This document shows positions 28,289 through 37,690 of a stretch of DNA of 64,000 nt, in pieces (within the stretch, counting starts at the first letter, position 1; each line of letters opens with the position of its first letter). A program made the position numbers and the translations under genes. The DNA is taken from contig CAIJRD010000012.1 in NCBI GenBank assembly GCA_903822975.1, forward strand, positions 1 through 64,000, given 5' to 3'. Source of the stretch: an uncultured Sinobacteraceae bacterium (GTDB taxonomy: Bacteria; Pseudomonadota; Gammaproteobacteria; Nevskiales; Nevskiaceae). The notes below the pieces were generated by a model. It worked only from the letters and a program-made list of their open reading frames with translations, was not told the DNA's origin and made no database searches.

Positions 28289-29569
28289 TTAGGCGCTCAA
28301 ACCGACGCGCTGGGCCAGATGCTGTGGCAGTTCCGGCCAGCCGATCGAAACCGGTTCGCCTTCGCCACGCAATGATTTTACTTGAACTTTCTGCCCTGCC
28401 GCCTCGTCGTCGCCAAGAATCAGCGCGAAGCGGGCGCCGCAGGCATCGGCGCGCTTGAGCTGCGCGCCGAGTTTGCCCCCACCGGCGTTGAGTACCAGGC
28501 GCAGGCCCGGCAGCGCGTCGCGCAATTGCTCGGCGAGTGCGGCCGCGGCGCGCTCGGCCTGGGCGCCGAAGCGGCAGAAATAGACTTGCGGACCGTGCTC
28601 GGGCACCGCTGCGTTCTGCAGGCCGATCAGCGCAATCAGCCGCTCCATGCCGATGGCGAAGCCGATGCCGGGTGTCGGCGCGCCGCCGAGATGCGCAACC
28701 AGGCCATCGTAACGACCGCCCGCGCAGACGGCGTCCTGTGCACCGAGTTGGTCGGTGGTCCACTCGAACACCGTGCGGGTGTAGTAGTCGAGCCCGCGCA
28801 CCAGCCGTGGATTGACTTCGTAACCGATGCCGAGATCGTCGAGTCCCGCTTTCAGCGAAACGAAGTGCGCCAGCGATTCGGCATCCAGATGATCGAGGAT
28901 GCTCGGTGCAGCGGCGACGATCTCGCGCGTCGTCGGCACCTTGCTGTCCAGCACGCGGAGCGGATTGCTGCCGAGCCGCCGCTTCGAATCTTCGTCGAGT
29001 GCCGCTTCGTGGCTGCGCAAGTAATCGGTCAAGGCCGCGCGATAGTTCGCGCGCGAATCCGGCGTGCCGAGCGAGTTGATCTGCAGCCGGAAACCGCTGA
29101 CACCCAGCCGCTGCCACAGGCGGGCCGCGATCGCGATCATTTCGATATCCACGTCCGGACCGGCAAGACCGAAGGCTTCGACATCGAGCTGATGGAACTG
29201 CCGGTAGCGGCCGGCCTGCGGACGCTCGTAACGGAATACTTGGCCCGAGCTCCAGACACGCTGCTGCTGGTTGTATAGCAGGCCATGTTCGATGCCGGCA
29301 CGGACGATGCCGGCGGTCAGCTCGGGACGCAGGCTGAGGTTTTCACCGCCGCGGTCCTCGAACGTATACATCTCTTTTTCGACCACGTCGGTGACTTCGC
29401 CGACGGCGCGCTTGAACAGCTCGGTGCGTTCGACCACCGGCACGCGCAACTCGCGATACCCGTACGCCGAGAACACCTGCGCGGCGACCGACTGCAGGTG
29501 TTGCCAGACCCCGGCATCGGCCGGCAGCAGATCGTTCATCCCGCGGATGGACTGGATTTTCTGGCTCAT
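28289..29569 (-). CDS. hisS: Histidine--tRNA ligase
   Basis: 426 residues, normal length for bacterial class II HisRS. Motif 1 region near the N-terminus (IQSIRGMNDLLP), motif 2 (VFRYERPQAGRYRQFHQLDVE), histidine-specific LVRGLDYYTRTVFEW and motif 3 (GIGFAIGMERL) are intact. A C-terminal anticodon-binding domain follows. It charges tRNA-His with histidine. It is 35 bases downstream of rodZ; the ispG gene often found between the two is missing here. Confidence 0.97.
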   Translation of the reverse strand: MSQKIQSIRGMNDLLPADAGVWQHLQSVAAQVFSAYGYRELRVPVVERTELFKRAVGEVTDVVEKEMYTFEDRGGENLSLRPELTAGIVRAGIEHGLLYNQQQRVWSSGQVFRYERPQAGRYRQFHQLDVEAFGLAGPDVDIEMIAIAARLWQRLGVSGFRLQINSLGTPDSRANYRAALTDYLRSHEAALDEDSKRRLGSNPLRVLDSKVPTTREIVAAAPSILDHLDAESLAHFVSLKAGLDDLGIGYEVNPRLVRGLDYYTRTVFEWTTDQLGAQDAVCAGGRYDGLVAHLGGAPTPGIGFAIGMERLIALIGLQNAAVPEHGPQVYFCRFGAQAERAAAALAEQLRDALPGLRLVLNAGGGKLGAQLKRADACGARFALILGDDEAAGQKVQVKSLRGEGEPVSIGWPELPQHLAQRVGLSA

Positions 29570-29603
29570 ACCGCGCGTCCGGCTCGAAGCATCAATCGCT
29601 GTA

Positions 29604-30632
29604 TCAAGGAACGCTGAACCGCGCGGTGGCGTTCTCTTTGGTGTAGGGCTTCAGATCGAGCGGCTTGCCGGAAACCGTCACGCTGACACCCGGTGCATTG
29701 CCGAGAAACACCGACAAGGGACGCCGCCCGTCAACCGCCTGATGCTCGCCGGCCTGCATCACGCCGGACAAAAGCACCTTGCCGTAGGTGTCTTCGATGC
29801 GGACCCACGAGGTCGATTTGAACGTGAGTGCGACACCGTTGGCGCTTGCCGCTGCGCTGTCGGCGGCGCTCGGTGTGGTCGTCGAGATCACCGACGGCGT
29901 GCTGGTCGGCTGCGCGGACGGCGCGACCGCGGCCGGTGCGGAACTCTCCGCCGGCGTGGTACCGGTCGAACTCGACAGCAAGTTGGTGGTTGTCGCGTTC
30001 GTCGACGCGTTGCCTGACGTTGCAGGTTCTGCCGCCGGGGTCGAAGTCGACTCGCCCATCGGTGCAACCTGCAAAGGCGTGCTGCCCGCAGCAGCGGATT
30101 CGTTATCGCTCGCAGCCGGCTTTGCCGTGCCGTCTTCGCCGACCACCGGAGCACCCGGCACCGGTGCGTTCGCATTCGGCGTATGACCGACGAAGCGCGA
30201 GGCGATGAACAGCAGGCCGCCGATCACGACGACGGCCAGCAGCCAGCTCAGGCCCGGGCGTCGGCGTGCGCGCTGCGGCCCATTGTCACCGCTGCCGAGC
30301 AGCAGCTTGGTCGGTGCCGGCGGCGCTTTCGGCTGCACCATGCCTTCGTACGCGACGATCAAATCCGATTCGGAGATCGACAGCGCCTTCGCCACCTTGC
30401 GGTAATAGCCGCGGATGTAGACCGCTTCGTTAAGCAAGGTAAAGTCGTCGCGCTCAAGTGCTTCCAGCGTCGGCTTGGCGAGCTTGGTCTGCTGCGCGAG
30501 TTCTTCCAGGCTCAGCTTGGCGGCGTCGCGCGCAAGGCGGATGCGGCGGCCTGGGCCCTGGCTGGACGGTGTGGCAGTAACGGCGGGCGCGGTTTCTGCG
30601 AGGTTCGGCGTGATGGTCGGTTCAGAGGTCAT
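29604..30632 (-). CDS. rodZ: RodZ-like cytoskeletal/cell-shape protein
   Basis: 342 residues. An N-terminal helix-turn-helix (GRRIRLARDAAKLSLEELAQ to LEALERDDFTLLNEAVYIRG) matches the RodZ HTH domain that binds MreB. One membrane helix (LSWLLAVVVIGGLLFIASRF, near residue 140) is followed by a Ser/Thr/Ala/Pro-rich periplasmic linker and a C-terminal DUF4115 beta domain (VRIEDTYGKVLLSGVMQAGE). The ATG overlaps the pilW stop (ATGA). Predicted role: linking MreB to the elongasome. Confidence 0.94.
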   Translation of the reverse strand: MTSEPTITPNLAETAPAVTATPSSQGPGRRIRLARDAAKLSLEELAQQTKLAKPTLEALERDDFTLLNEAVYIRGYYRKVAKALSISESDLIVAYEGMVQPKAPPAPTKLLLGSGDNGPQRARRRPGLSWLLAVVVIGGLLFIASRFVGHTPNANAPVPGAPVVGEDGTAKPAASDNESAAAGSTPLQVAPMGESTSTPAAEPATSGNASTNATTTNLLSSSTGTTPAESSAPAAVAPSAQPTSTPSVISTTTPSAADSAAASANGVALTFKSTSWVRIEDTYGKVLLSGVMQAGEHQAVDGRRPLSVFLGNAPGVSVTVSGKPLDLKPYTKENATARFSVP

Positions 30633-31450
30633 GGAGCGGCATTGCGCTTCAACAGCTGCGCGGTTTCGTCAGAGTCCGGGAAATTACGGATCAGTTTAAG
30701 CTCATAGGCGCGCGCTGCGTCGGCGTGACCGAGCGCGCGCTCGATGTTCGCCCCCAACGCCAAGGTTTGTGCAGTCGGCTGCGCCACCTGTTCGTAACGC
30801 TGCAGATACGCGCGCGACTGCAGGTAATCGTGACTCAGATAGCTCTGCGTGGCCAGTGGCGCGAGCGCATCGCCGAAATCCGGATTCAGCTTGAGCGCCT
30901 GACGGAAGTCGGCCATCGCGCGATTGAGGTCGCCGGCCTTGCGCGCGCAAACCCCGGCATTGGCCCAGGCCGCTTCCGGCGTCGGGTAGTCGTGGTTGCG
31001 CGCGGCGTCCATGAAGTAGCGATCGGCCTCGGCCGTCTTACCCATGCCGCAAAGAAACACGCCGAAGTTGTTGCGCACGCCCGGGTCGTCGGCCAGATCC
31101 AGCGCACGCCGGTATTCGGCCTCGGCCAGATCGTTGTCACCGCGCTGTGCGTAGGCCACGGCGAGCGTTGCGTGCGCCGGCGCGTAGCCCGAATCCTGCT
31201 CGACCGCGCGACGCAGTTTCTCGAGCGCCAGATCGAGCCGGCCTTCGCGCAGATAGCCGACCCCGAGCGCGGTGTTGTCGCGTGCGGCTTCCGGCAGGTT
31301 CGGCTTCGACGGCTCCAGACCACCCGGCGGTCGCACGGTGACGCAGCCGCCGACGAGCAAGGCGATCGTCGCCGTTGCCGCCATCGCCGTCAGCGCGAAT
31401 GCGCGCAGCACCGGTTTTCGTAAGCCACGCCGACCCGCCTGCGCGCTCAC
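30629..31450 (-). CDS. pilW: Type IV pilus biogenesis/stability lipoprotein PilW (PilF)
   Basis: 273 residues. Lipobox LLVGGC after a basic, hydrophobic N-terminus; the mature protein contains at least five TPR units (GVGYLREGRLDLALEKLRRA, TLAVAYAQRGDNDLAEAEYR, FRQALKLNPDFGDA). PilW/PilF is the pilotin that localises the PilQ secretin to the outer membrane. The start overlaps rlmN's stop and the end overlaps rodZ's start, both by ATGA. No other pilus genes are in the window. Confidence 0.94.
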   Translation of the reverse strand: MSAQAGRRGLRKPVLRAFALTAMAATATIALLVGGCVTVRPPGGLEPSKPNLPEAARDNTALGVGYLREGRLDLALEKLRRAVEQDSGYAPAHATLAVAYAQRGDNDLAEAEYRRALDLADDPGVRNNFGVFLCGMGKTAEADRYFMDAARNHDYPTPEAAWANAGVCARKAGDLNRAMADFRQALKLNPDFGDALAPLATQSYLSHDYLQSRAYLQRYEQVAQPTAQTLALGANIERALGHADAARAYELKLIRNFPDSDETAQLLKRNAAP

Positions 31451-32661
31451 TGAAGCTTCACCGGAATGCCGCTCAGGCGTTGTTTCTGGCGCGACTGCAC
31501 CTTGCCGACGAGTTGGCCGCAGGCGGCGTCGATATCGTCACCGCGCGTGCGCCGCGTGGTCGTCAACACACCCTTGGCGCGCAGGATGTCGGAGAAGCGC
31601 TCGATCACTTCCGGCGCCGAGCGCTTGTAGCGCGTCTGCGGGAATGGATTGAACGGAATCAGGTTGACCTTCGCCGCCATGCTGCCGATCAGCTTGGCCA
31701 GTTCGCGCGCGTGCTCAGGCTGGTCATTGATACCGGCGAGCATCACGTACTCGAAGACGATGTGGGTCTTGCGATCCTTACCCGCGAGGTAACGCCGGCA
31801 GGCGTCCATCAACTCGGCGATCGGATACTTGCGATTGATCGGCACCAGCTGATCGCGCAAGGCATCGTTGGGCGCGTGCAGCGAGATGGCCAGCGCGCTA
31901 TCGACATCGGCGGTGAGGCGGTCGATGTACGGCACCAGGCCGGACGTCGATACGGTGACGCGACGCTTCGACAGGCCGAAGCCGAAATCGTCGAGCAGGA
32001 TGCGCAGCGCGGCCAGCACGTTGGCGTAGTTGGCCAGCGGCTCGCCCATCCCCATGAAGACGACGTTCGAAATCACGCGCTCGTTCTGGAAATCACCACC
32101 GAGCGTCTTCGCCGCGAACCACACCTGCGCGACGATTTCGGCGGTGCTCATGTTGCGCGAGAAGCCCTGCTGCGCGGTCGAACAAAAGCTGCAATCCATC
32201 GCGCAGCCGGCCTGCGAGGAAATGCACAAGGTGCCGCGGTTGGTCTCCGGAATGTAGACCGTTTCGATCGCGGTCTCCGGCTTGCCTTCGGCCTGCTCCA
32301 GTCGCAGCACCCATTTGCGGGTGCCGTCGGTGGATACCTGTTCGGTCACCAGCTGCGGCGGCCGAATCACGAAATGTGTGGCAAGGCGCTCGCGCAGCGC
32401 CTTGCCGATGTTGCTCATCGCGGCGAAATCGTCGACGCCGCGACGGTAGATCCACAGCATCACCTGGTCGGCGCGATAGGCCGCTTCGCCCATCTCCGCG
32501 AACGCCGCGCGCAAGGCGCTGCGATCGAGTCCGAACAGGTTGATGCGCGGGCCGCTGACAGCTTCGCGCTGCGGCGCGTCCGCAGCGCCAAGCGTCATGC
32601 CATCACCCGCCTCCGCGCGCGCGGCCTCAGCCGGAACTTCGCTGGGGCCTTTTGTTGACAT
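31447..32661 (-). CDS. rlmN: Dual-specificity 23S rRNA/tRNA adenine-C2 methyltransferase RlmN
   Basis: 404 residues. The radical-SAM cluster motif CAMDCSFC (CxxxCxxC) is present, with ISSQAGCAM before it, and the two-cysteine methyl-transfer mechanism residues lie at the expected positions (one near the C-terminus in DIDAACGQL). The N-terminal domain (GLDRSALRAAFAEMGEAAYR) matches RlmN. It methylates A2503 of 23S rRNA and A37 of some tRNAs. Slightly long N-terminus; an internal start is possible. It lies 37 bases after ndk and is coupled to pilW. Confidence 0.96.
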   Translation of the reverse strand: MSTKGPSEVPAEAARAEAGDGMTLGAADAPQREAVSGPRINLFGLDRSALRAAFAEMGEAAYRADQVMLWIYRRGVDDFAAMSNIGKALRERLATHFVIRPPQLVTEQVSTDGTRKWVLRLEQAEGKPETAIETVYIPETNRGTLCISSQAGCAMDCSFCSTAQQGFSRNMSTAEIVAQVWFAAKTLGGDFQNERVISNVVFMGMGEPLANYANVLAALRILLDDFGFGLSKRRVTVSTSGLVPYIDRLTADVDSALAISLHAPNDALRDQLVPINRKYPIAELMDACRRYLAGKDRKTHIVFEYVMLAGINDQPEHARELAKLIGSMAAKVNLIPFNPFPQTRYKRSAPEVIERFSDILRAKGVLTTTRRTRGDDIDAACGQLVGKVQSRQKQRLSGIPVKLQ

Positions 32662-32698
32662 GGCGGCGTGCGCGTGGTCGAGTCTGCGGGCGGCGTGC

Positions 32699-33130
32699 TT
32701 AGCGAACGCGCGGGCAGATTTCAGTGATGCGGAAGAAGTACGAGATTTCGCGCGTGGCGTTCTCGAGACTATCGGAGCCGTGGACGGCGTTCTCGTCGAT
32801 CGAGTCGGCGAAGTCGGCGCGGATGGTGCCCTTCTCGGCCTTCTTGGGATCGGTGGCGCCCATCAGATCGCGATGCTTGGCAACCGCGTTTTCGCCTTCC
32901 AGCACCTGGATGATGACCGGGCCGGAAATCATGAAATCGACCAGCGCCTTGAAGAAAGGACGCGCGCTGTGCACCGCGTAGAAGCCTTCGGCCTCTTCAC
33001 GCGTCATCTGTTCCATGCGGGCGGCGATGACCTTCAGGCCGGCCTGCTCGAAGCGCGAATAGATGCCGCCGATGACGTTCTTGGCGACTGCGTCGGGTTT
33101 GATGATGGAGAGCGTGCGTTCAACAGCCAT
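32699..33130 (-). CDS. ndk: Nucleoside-diphosphate kinase
   Basis: 143 residues from ATG 33130 ([15 protein letters not shown]), the normal length. [20 protein letters not shown] and the active-site histidine in [12 protein letters not shown] are intact. It balances NTP pools by phosphate transfer from ATP. Earlier in-frame starts to 33187 are unsupported. It heads the rlmN-pilW-rodZ unit. The 295-base gap upstream has no gene. Confidence 0.97.
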   Translation of the reverse strand: MAVERTLSIIKPDAVAKNVIGGIYSRFEQAGLKVIAARMEQMTREEAEGFYAVHSARPFFKALVDFMISGPVIIQVLEGENAVAKHRDLMGATDPKKAEKGTIRADFADSIDENAVHGSDSLENATREISYFFRITEICPRVR

Positions 33131-33425
33131 GAGTGCGATTCCGTGTTTGCGAAAGGAGACTAAGGTGCCCGGGTCGGGCAAAAGCACGGGATTCTAACGT
33201 TCGCTGCTGCGACGCGGCAATTACGCGGTCGTCGTTCTGCTCACCGTTGTGCTCACCGCGCAGACCGCATCGACCACGATGGCCTACCCGCTCAGCCGCG
33301 AATTCAAGGCTCAATCAGCCTCGATTCGCGGTCGTCGGCGCGGTGCTCAGGCGGTTATTACTCGCCGGGACGCCGATCGGTCCTGATTCGGTCCTGATCG
33401 GTTGATGTGACCGCAGATTGGGTTT

Positions 33426-33749
33426 TTAGACCGCGAAACTCTCGCCGCAGCCGCATTCCGCCTTGACGTTCGGATTGATGAACTTGAAGGCTTCGTTGAG
33501 ACCCTCGCGCTGAAAGTCGACCGTCAAGCCGTTCAGGATTGGCAGATGGTCGCGCGCCACGACCACGGTCGCGCCGTGGCTTTCGAACAGCGTGTCGTCG
33601 GGACCGGGCTGATCGGCATAGTCCAGCACATAGGCATAGCCCGAGCAGCCGGACTTTTTCACGCCGACGCGCAACCCCACGCCCTTGCCGCGGCTGGCAA
33701 GCTGTTTCTTGATGCGATTCGCGGCGGATTCGGTCAGTGCAACGTTCAT
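33426..33749 (-). CDS. iscA: IscA/ErpA-family iron-sulfur assembly protein
   Basis: 107 residues with the A-type carrier pattern: LRVGVKKSGCSGYAYVLDYAD and AECGCGESFAV near the C-terminus supply the three conserved cysteines. A-type carriers deliver clusters to target proteins. Its ATG overlaps the stop of the IscU-like gene by ATGA, placing it last in a cysteine desulfurase - scaffold - carrier unit. Confidence 0.94.
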   Translation of the reverse strand: MNVALTESAANRIKKQLASRGKGVGLRVGVKKSGCSGYAYVLDYADQPGPDDTLFESHGATVVVARDHLPILNGLTVDFQREGLNEAFKFINPNVKAECGCGESFAV

Positions 33750-34165
33750 GGCTGTGCGTCCTCGTACTGGGCCAAGAGCGCGCGTACCGCGTCTTCACCC
33801 ATCACCGCACAATGGGCGCGATCGTCGGCAATTTCAAGCGTGGCGCGCAGTTCCGACAGGCTCAAACCGCGCAACTCGGCGGGCGTCTTGCCCAGCGCCC
33901 ACTCGGCCAGCCAGGCCCCGACCGCGATGCTGGTGGGGCAGCCATAGGCCAGAAAGCGCGCATCGGCAACGCGTCCGTCCGCAACGCGCAGTTGTAACTG
34001 CAGGCGCGAGTGGGCAGCCGGCGAGCCGGCAGAACCGGTCACCACACCGGGGGTATCCATCGCAAAACGTCCCGCGCGCGCCGGCGCGTTGAAGCGCTGC
34101 CAAACAGGCGGCGGATAGCCGAAGGGGTTGGCTTGCGTCGCATCGGTTTCGGTTTGCATGCTCAT
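33746..34165 (-). CDS. IscU-like scaffold protein lacking the first ligand cysteine
   Basis: 139 residues from ATG 34165, which overlaps the iscS stop (ATGA). [20 protein letters not shown] aligns with the IscU region around its second cysteine (C76 here), and [18 protein letters not shown] with the third (C119). At the first conserved position, where IscU reads GAPACGD, this protein reads GSPAAHS (residues 47-53), so both the cysteine and the aspartate are absent. The N-terminus is also divergent. It may act as a carrier, adaptor or regulator rather than a full scaffold. Its location between iscS and iscA supports a role in Fe-S assembly. Confidence 0.82.
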   Translation of the reverse strand: MSMQTETDATQANPFGYPPPVWQRFNAPARAGRFAMDTPGVVTGSAGSPAAHSRLQLQLRVADGRVADARFLAYGCPTSIAVGAWLAEWALGKTPAELRGLSLSELRATLEIADDRAHCAVMGEDAVRALLAQYEDAQP

Positions 34166-35346
34166 GCCGTCCACAGCGGAGAAAGTTCGCGCAGCCACTG
34201 TACCTGCCGGATCACCGCCGCGGCCGCCGTTTCGATGTCGGCGACGGTCGTGGTGCGGCCGAATGAGAAGCGCAGCGAGGCATTCGCCAGTTCATCGTCC
34301 CGACCCAGCGCACGCAAGACGTACGAGGGCTCCGCCGTCGCCGAAGAACAGGCGGATCCGCTGGAGACCGCCAACTCCGGCAGTGCCGCGCGCAGCGACT
34401 CGCCTTCAACGCCTTCGAAGCTGACGTTCAGCAGGTGCGGCGCCATCAAGCTTGCGTTGCCGTTGCGCAGAATTCGCGGCAGCGCCTGCAGCCGCGACCA
34501 CAGCAGTTCGCGCAAGGCAGTCAGATGCTGTTCATCGCTTGCACGCCGCTGCGCAGCCACTTCGAATGCCGCGCCCATGCCGACGATCTGATGCGTCGCC
34601 AGAGTGCCGGAACGCATGCCCTGTTCATGACCGCCGCCATGCATCTGCGGCTGCAGACGCGCGCGCGGGCGGCGCCGCACGAACAAGGCACCGATGCCCT
34701 TGGGGCCGTAAGTCTTGTGTGCCGACAGCGACAAGAGATCGATCGGCGTGTTCGCCAGATCGATTGCGAGTTTGCCTGCCGCTTGTGCGGCGTCCACATG
34801 CAGCAGGACGCCGCGGCTGCGCAACAGCTGCGCCAGTCGCGCAATGTCCTGCACTACGCCGATCTCGTTGTTGACCCACATCAGCGAGACCAGCAGCGTC
34901 TCCGGCGTCAGCGCCGCCAGCACGTCTTCGGGCGTGACCACGCCGTCGGCATTCGGCTTCAGATAGGTCACGCGCACCGGCTGACCATTGCAGCCCTGCG
35001 CCTCCAGGTGACGGCAGGTATCGAGCACACATTTGTGCTCGGTGCGCGACGTCACCACGTGCAGCGCCCGGCCGGTTGCGCCGGCGCCGCGGAATTCCAG
35101 CGCGCCCTTGATCGCGAGATTGTTCGATTCGGTCGCGCCCGAGGTCCAGACGATTTCTCCCGGTTCTGCGCCGATCAGCGCGGCGACTTGCGCACGCGCG
35201 CGCTCAACGGCTGCGCGCGCTTTAAAGCCGGGCCCGTGCGTGGAAGCGGGATTGGCAAATACACCGTCAGGCCGCAAGTACGGCAGCATCGCGTCGAAAA
35301 CGCGCGCATCGAGCGGCGTGGTCGCCGCGTAATCGAGATAAATCAT
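34162..35346 (-). CDS. iscS: Cysteine desulfurase IscS
   Basis: 394 residues, a PLP fold-type I enzyme. [13 protein letters not shown] at the N-terminus, [30 protein letters not shown] with the PLP lysine, and [20 protein letters not shown] with the persulfide-forming cysteine are intact. It mobilises sulfur from cysteine for Fe-S and thio-modification pathways. It is the first gene of the iscS - iscU-like - iscA unit. Tandem 26-bp repeats lie just upstream. A second desulfurase gene sits 0.8 kb away. Confidence 0.95.
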   Translation of the reverse strand: MIYLDYAATTPLDARVFDAMLPYLRPDGVFANPASTHGPGFKARAAVERARAQVAALIGAEPGEIVWTSGATESNNLAIKGALEFRGAGATGRALHVVTSRTEHKCVLDTCRHLEAQGCNGQPVRVTYLKPNADGVVTPEDVLAALTPETLLVSLMWVNNEIGVVQDIARLAQLLRSRGVLLHVDAAQAAGKLAIDLANTPIDLLSLSAHKTYGPKGIGALFVRRRPRARLQPQMHGGGHEQGMRSGTLATHQIVGMGAAFEVAAQRRASDEQHLTALRELLWSRLQALPRILRNGNASLMAPHLLNVSFEGVEGESLRAALPELAVSSGSACSSATAEPSYVLRALGRDDELANASLRFSFGRTTTVADIETAAAAVIRQVQWLRELSPLWTA

Positions 35347-35441
35347 TCCGCTATTTTGCGCCAGTGTGGCGCTACGCGGCGAAAGCGTTAATGCAGACCG
35401 TGCAGCAGAACTTCAGTGCAAAAGATTGATCCAGCAGATTA

Positions 35442-35519
35442 ACGCAGACGCTCAGCACAGATAGTTGATGCGGACGCTCGGCACAGACGGTTGCTGCAGA
35501 CGCTCAGTGCCATCAGTCA
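35442..35519. repeat. 26-bp tandem repeat, three units, upstream of iscS
   Basis: Units at 35442-35467, 35468-35493 and 35494-35519 share a core of the form GC(A/G)GACGCTC(A/G)G. The first two differ at four positions; the third diverges at its end. A partial fourth begins at 35520. The block lies between rlpA's stop and the iscS start, so it could be part of the iscS leader. Confidence 0.8.
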
Positions 35520-35543
35520 ATGCAGACCGTTGGCGACGACGAG

Positions 35544-36113
35544 TTAGTGTAGCCCGCCGATTTCGGTGTCGGCTTCGGCTTCCTCAATGGGCTTGCCGGG
35601 CCGTGCGATGACTTCCAGGCGCACGCGCGCGGTGCCACGCGCCATCATCCCGAGCGCGTGGGCCGCCGCATACGACACGTCGATGATGCGGTCAGGAACG
35701 AAGGGACCACGATCGTTGATGCGGATATTGGCCGAACGACCGTTGCGCAGGTTGGTGACCTTCACGCGCGTGCCAAACGGCAGCGTGGGATGCGCGCCGG
35801 TTAGCGCCTCGGGATCGAACGGCTCACCGCTGGCCGTGCGCAAGCCTCGCGTTGAACTGATGCCGTACCAGGACGCACGCCCGGTCTGACGAAACACTTT
35901 CTTGACGTGCTTGCTGGTCTTCGCGCTGCGCGCGACCGGCTTGTGCTTGCCAGCTGGAACGTCTTCGGCGGAATTGTCGGTCGATGAGCTGTCCTGCACC
36001 TGCGGCGGCTTGCTTGGCTGCGGCTTCGCCATGACGGGCGCATGCAGACCCCAGGCCAGGATGCCCAGCATCGTCAAACGGTGACGCACCAGTTTTTTGC
36101 GGAAATGTCGCAT
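35544..36113 (-). CDS. rlpA: RlpA-like septal ring lytic transglycosylase
   Basis: 189 residues. The N-terminus (KLVRHRLTMLGILAWGLHAP) is a signal-type segment without an evident lipobox cysteine. The double-psi beta-barrel domain reads GRASWYGISSTRGLRTASGE, HPTLPFGTRVKVTNLRNGRS and IRINDRGPFVPDRIIDVSYA, including the catalytic-type E and the DRGPF motif. No C-terminal SPOR domain is present, so it is a short-form RlpA. It lies between the two cysteine desulfurase genes. Confidence 0.9.
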   Translation of the reverse strand: MRHFRKKLVRHRLTMLGILAWGLHAPVMAKPQPSKPPQVQDSSSTDNSAEDVPAGKHKPVARSAKTSKHVKKVFRQTGRASWYGISSTRGLRTASGEPFDPEALTGAHPTLPFGTRVKVTNLRNGRSANIRINDRGPFVPDRIIDVSYAAAHALGMMARGTARVRLEVIARPGKPIEEAEADTEIGGLH

Positions 36114-36133
36114 CGTGTCGCAACTCCGAGTCT

Positions 36134-37267
36134 TCAGGCGGCGGGGCGTTCGGCGCCGAAGCCGTGCAATGCGCCCAGCAGCCGCTCGACCTCGGCAGCG
36201 CTGTTGCCCCGGCCAAAACTGGCACGAATCGCACCAAAGGCGATAGGGCGCGAATAACCCATACCCAATAAAACATGGCTGGGCTCGCCGGTTCCGCTGG
36301 CGCAGGCTGAACCGCTGGAAACGGCGATGCCTTGCCGATCCAAGGCCATCAGCAGCGCCTCGCCTTCCCAGCCGGGAATCGCGAATTGCACGGTGTTGGG
36401 CAGGCGCGGCGCGCCCTCACCGAAGATCCGCACCCCCTCGATCGTCCGCAAACCGGCCTCGAGTTGCTCACGCAGGGCACGCATCTGCGTGTCGCGTTGG
36501 GCAAGTTCCGCCCGCGCAAGTTCCGCGGCCACGCCAAAACCGACGATACCGGCAACGTTTTCGGTTCCGCCGCGCAGACCGCGCTCCTGCCCGCCGCCGT
36601 GCAGCAGCGGTGCCAGTTCGACATGCGACTTCACCAGCAGCGCGCCCACGCCTTTCGGGCCATAGATCTTGTGCGCCGACAGACTCATCAGGTCGGCATG
36701 CGTCCAGTACGGCGCCAGTTCGAGTTTGCCGGCGGCCTGCACGGCGTCCGCCAACAACACGCCACCGGCCGCATGGACGCCCGCAGCGACCCGCGCGATA
36801 TCCTGAATCACGCCGGTCTCGTTGTTGGCCACCATGACAGCCGCGAGCTGCACAGGACCGGATGCGAGCTGTGCTTCGAAGCGTGGCCAATCGATGCGGC
36901 CGTCTTCGCAAACCGCGATCACTTCGACCAACCAGCCGCTGCTGCGCAAGGATTCCGCGGCTTCCATCACCGCCGGATGTTCGGTGGCGGCGTACAGCAG
37001 ACGCCCCGGCTTGTGCGCGGCGGCGAAGCCTTTCAAGGCAAAGTTGTTCGACTCGGTGGCGCCACTGGTCCAGCTCAGTTCCGAAGCCTGCGCGCCGGCA
37101 AGACTCGCGACCTGCACACGCGCCGCCTCGATCGCATCACGCGCAGCGCGGCCGTAGCGGTGCACGCTGCTCGGATTTCCGTACGGTCCGATCAGGTAAG
37201 GCTGCATCGCTTCGAGCACGCGCGGATCGAGCGCCGTGGTCGCGTTGTTGTCGAGATAGATCGGCAT
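36134..37267 (-). CDS. Second cysteine desulfurase (NifS/IscS family)
   Basis: 377 residues. [60 protein letters not shown] (PLP lysine) and SSGSACASGTGEPSHVLLGM (active-site cysteine) show a complete enzyme. It is a clear paralogue of the IscS at 34162-35346 but differs throughout, so the duplication is old. Neighbouring cysE (serine O-acetyltransferase) suggests coupling of cysteine synthesis to sulfur transfer. The GTGEPS stretch is nearer to NifS-like enzymes. Confidence 0.93.
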   Translation of the reverse strand: MPIYLDNNATTALDPRVLEAMQPYLIGPYGNPSSVHRYGRAARDAIEAARVQVASLAGAQASELSWTSGATESNNFALKGFAAAHKPGRLLYAATEHPAVMEAAESLRSSGWLVEVIAVCEDGRIDWPRFEAQLASGPVQLAAVMVANNETGVIQDIARVAAGVHAAGGVLLADAVQAAGKLELAPYWTHADLMSLSAHKIYGPKGVGALLVKSHVELAPLLHGGGQERGLRGGTENVAGIVGFGVAAELARAELAQRDTQMRALREQLEAGLRTIEGVRIFGEGAPRLPNTVQFAIPGWEGEALLMALDRQGIAVSSGSACASGTGEPSHVLLGMGYSRPIAFGAIRASFGRGNSAAEVERLLGALHGFGAERPAA

Positions 37268-37352
37268 CAGAATTCGACTCGATGAGAAGCGCCGACAGTT
37301 GCGCGGCGCGCACTCGGCGCGGCTCGATTCGCGCAGAAGCGCTGCGCGTGCA

Positions 37353-37683
37353 TTAGCTGCGGCCCTTGCAGTCCATCATCCGCGCGCGGGTCCGTGTCTG
37401 ATGTCGCGGACCCGCAATGTGCGCGTGGCCCCTAAGTGCAGAGCCCACTTCGGCGCGGACAACGTGACGGGCCCGTCTGCGCGGGATCGCAACGTCGCCC
37501 TCGCGTGACACGCATTTTCCAACGTTGCCATCGAGTACGACGCATCCTTCGGTGCCGCAGTTGACCGTCTCGCGATTCGGCCGATCAGTCCGAATCACAC
37601 GCGGCGCAAAGGCCTGCATGCTGGCAATCGTCAGCGCGTTCCACGCGCGATAGCGCACGGAGTCGCCGGAACAGACGACGCTC
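37353..37683 (-). CDS. Possible small cysteine-containing protein after cysE
   Basis: The 423-base gap between cysE and the desulfurase contains one plausible reading: ATG at 37683, seven bases after the cysE stop, giving MSVVCSGDSVRYRAWNALTI onward with NCGTEGC and KCVSREGD. The first 65 codons have GC-rich third positions like real genes; the last 40 are Arg/His-rich and less convincing. No family recognised and no strong ribosome site. It may be a real small gene, a decayed one or chance. Confidence 0.3.
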
Positions 37684-37690
37684 ATCGTGC

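Noticed and set aside
35442..35519. CRISPR repeats near iscS
   Set aside because: Units are adjacent and degenerate, with no unique spacers between them.
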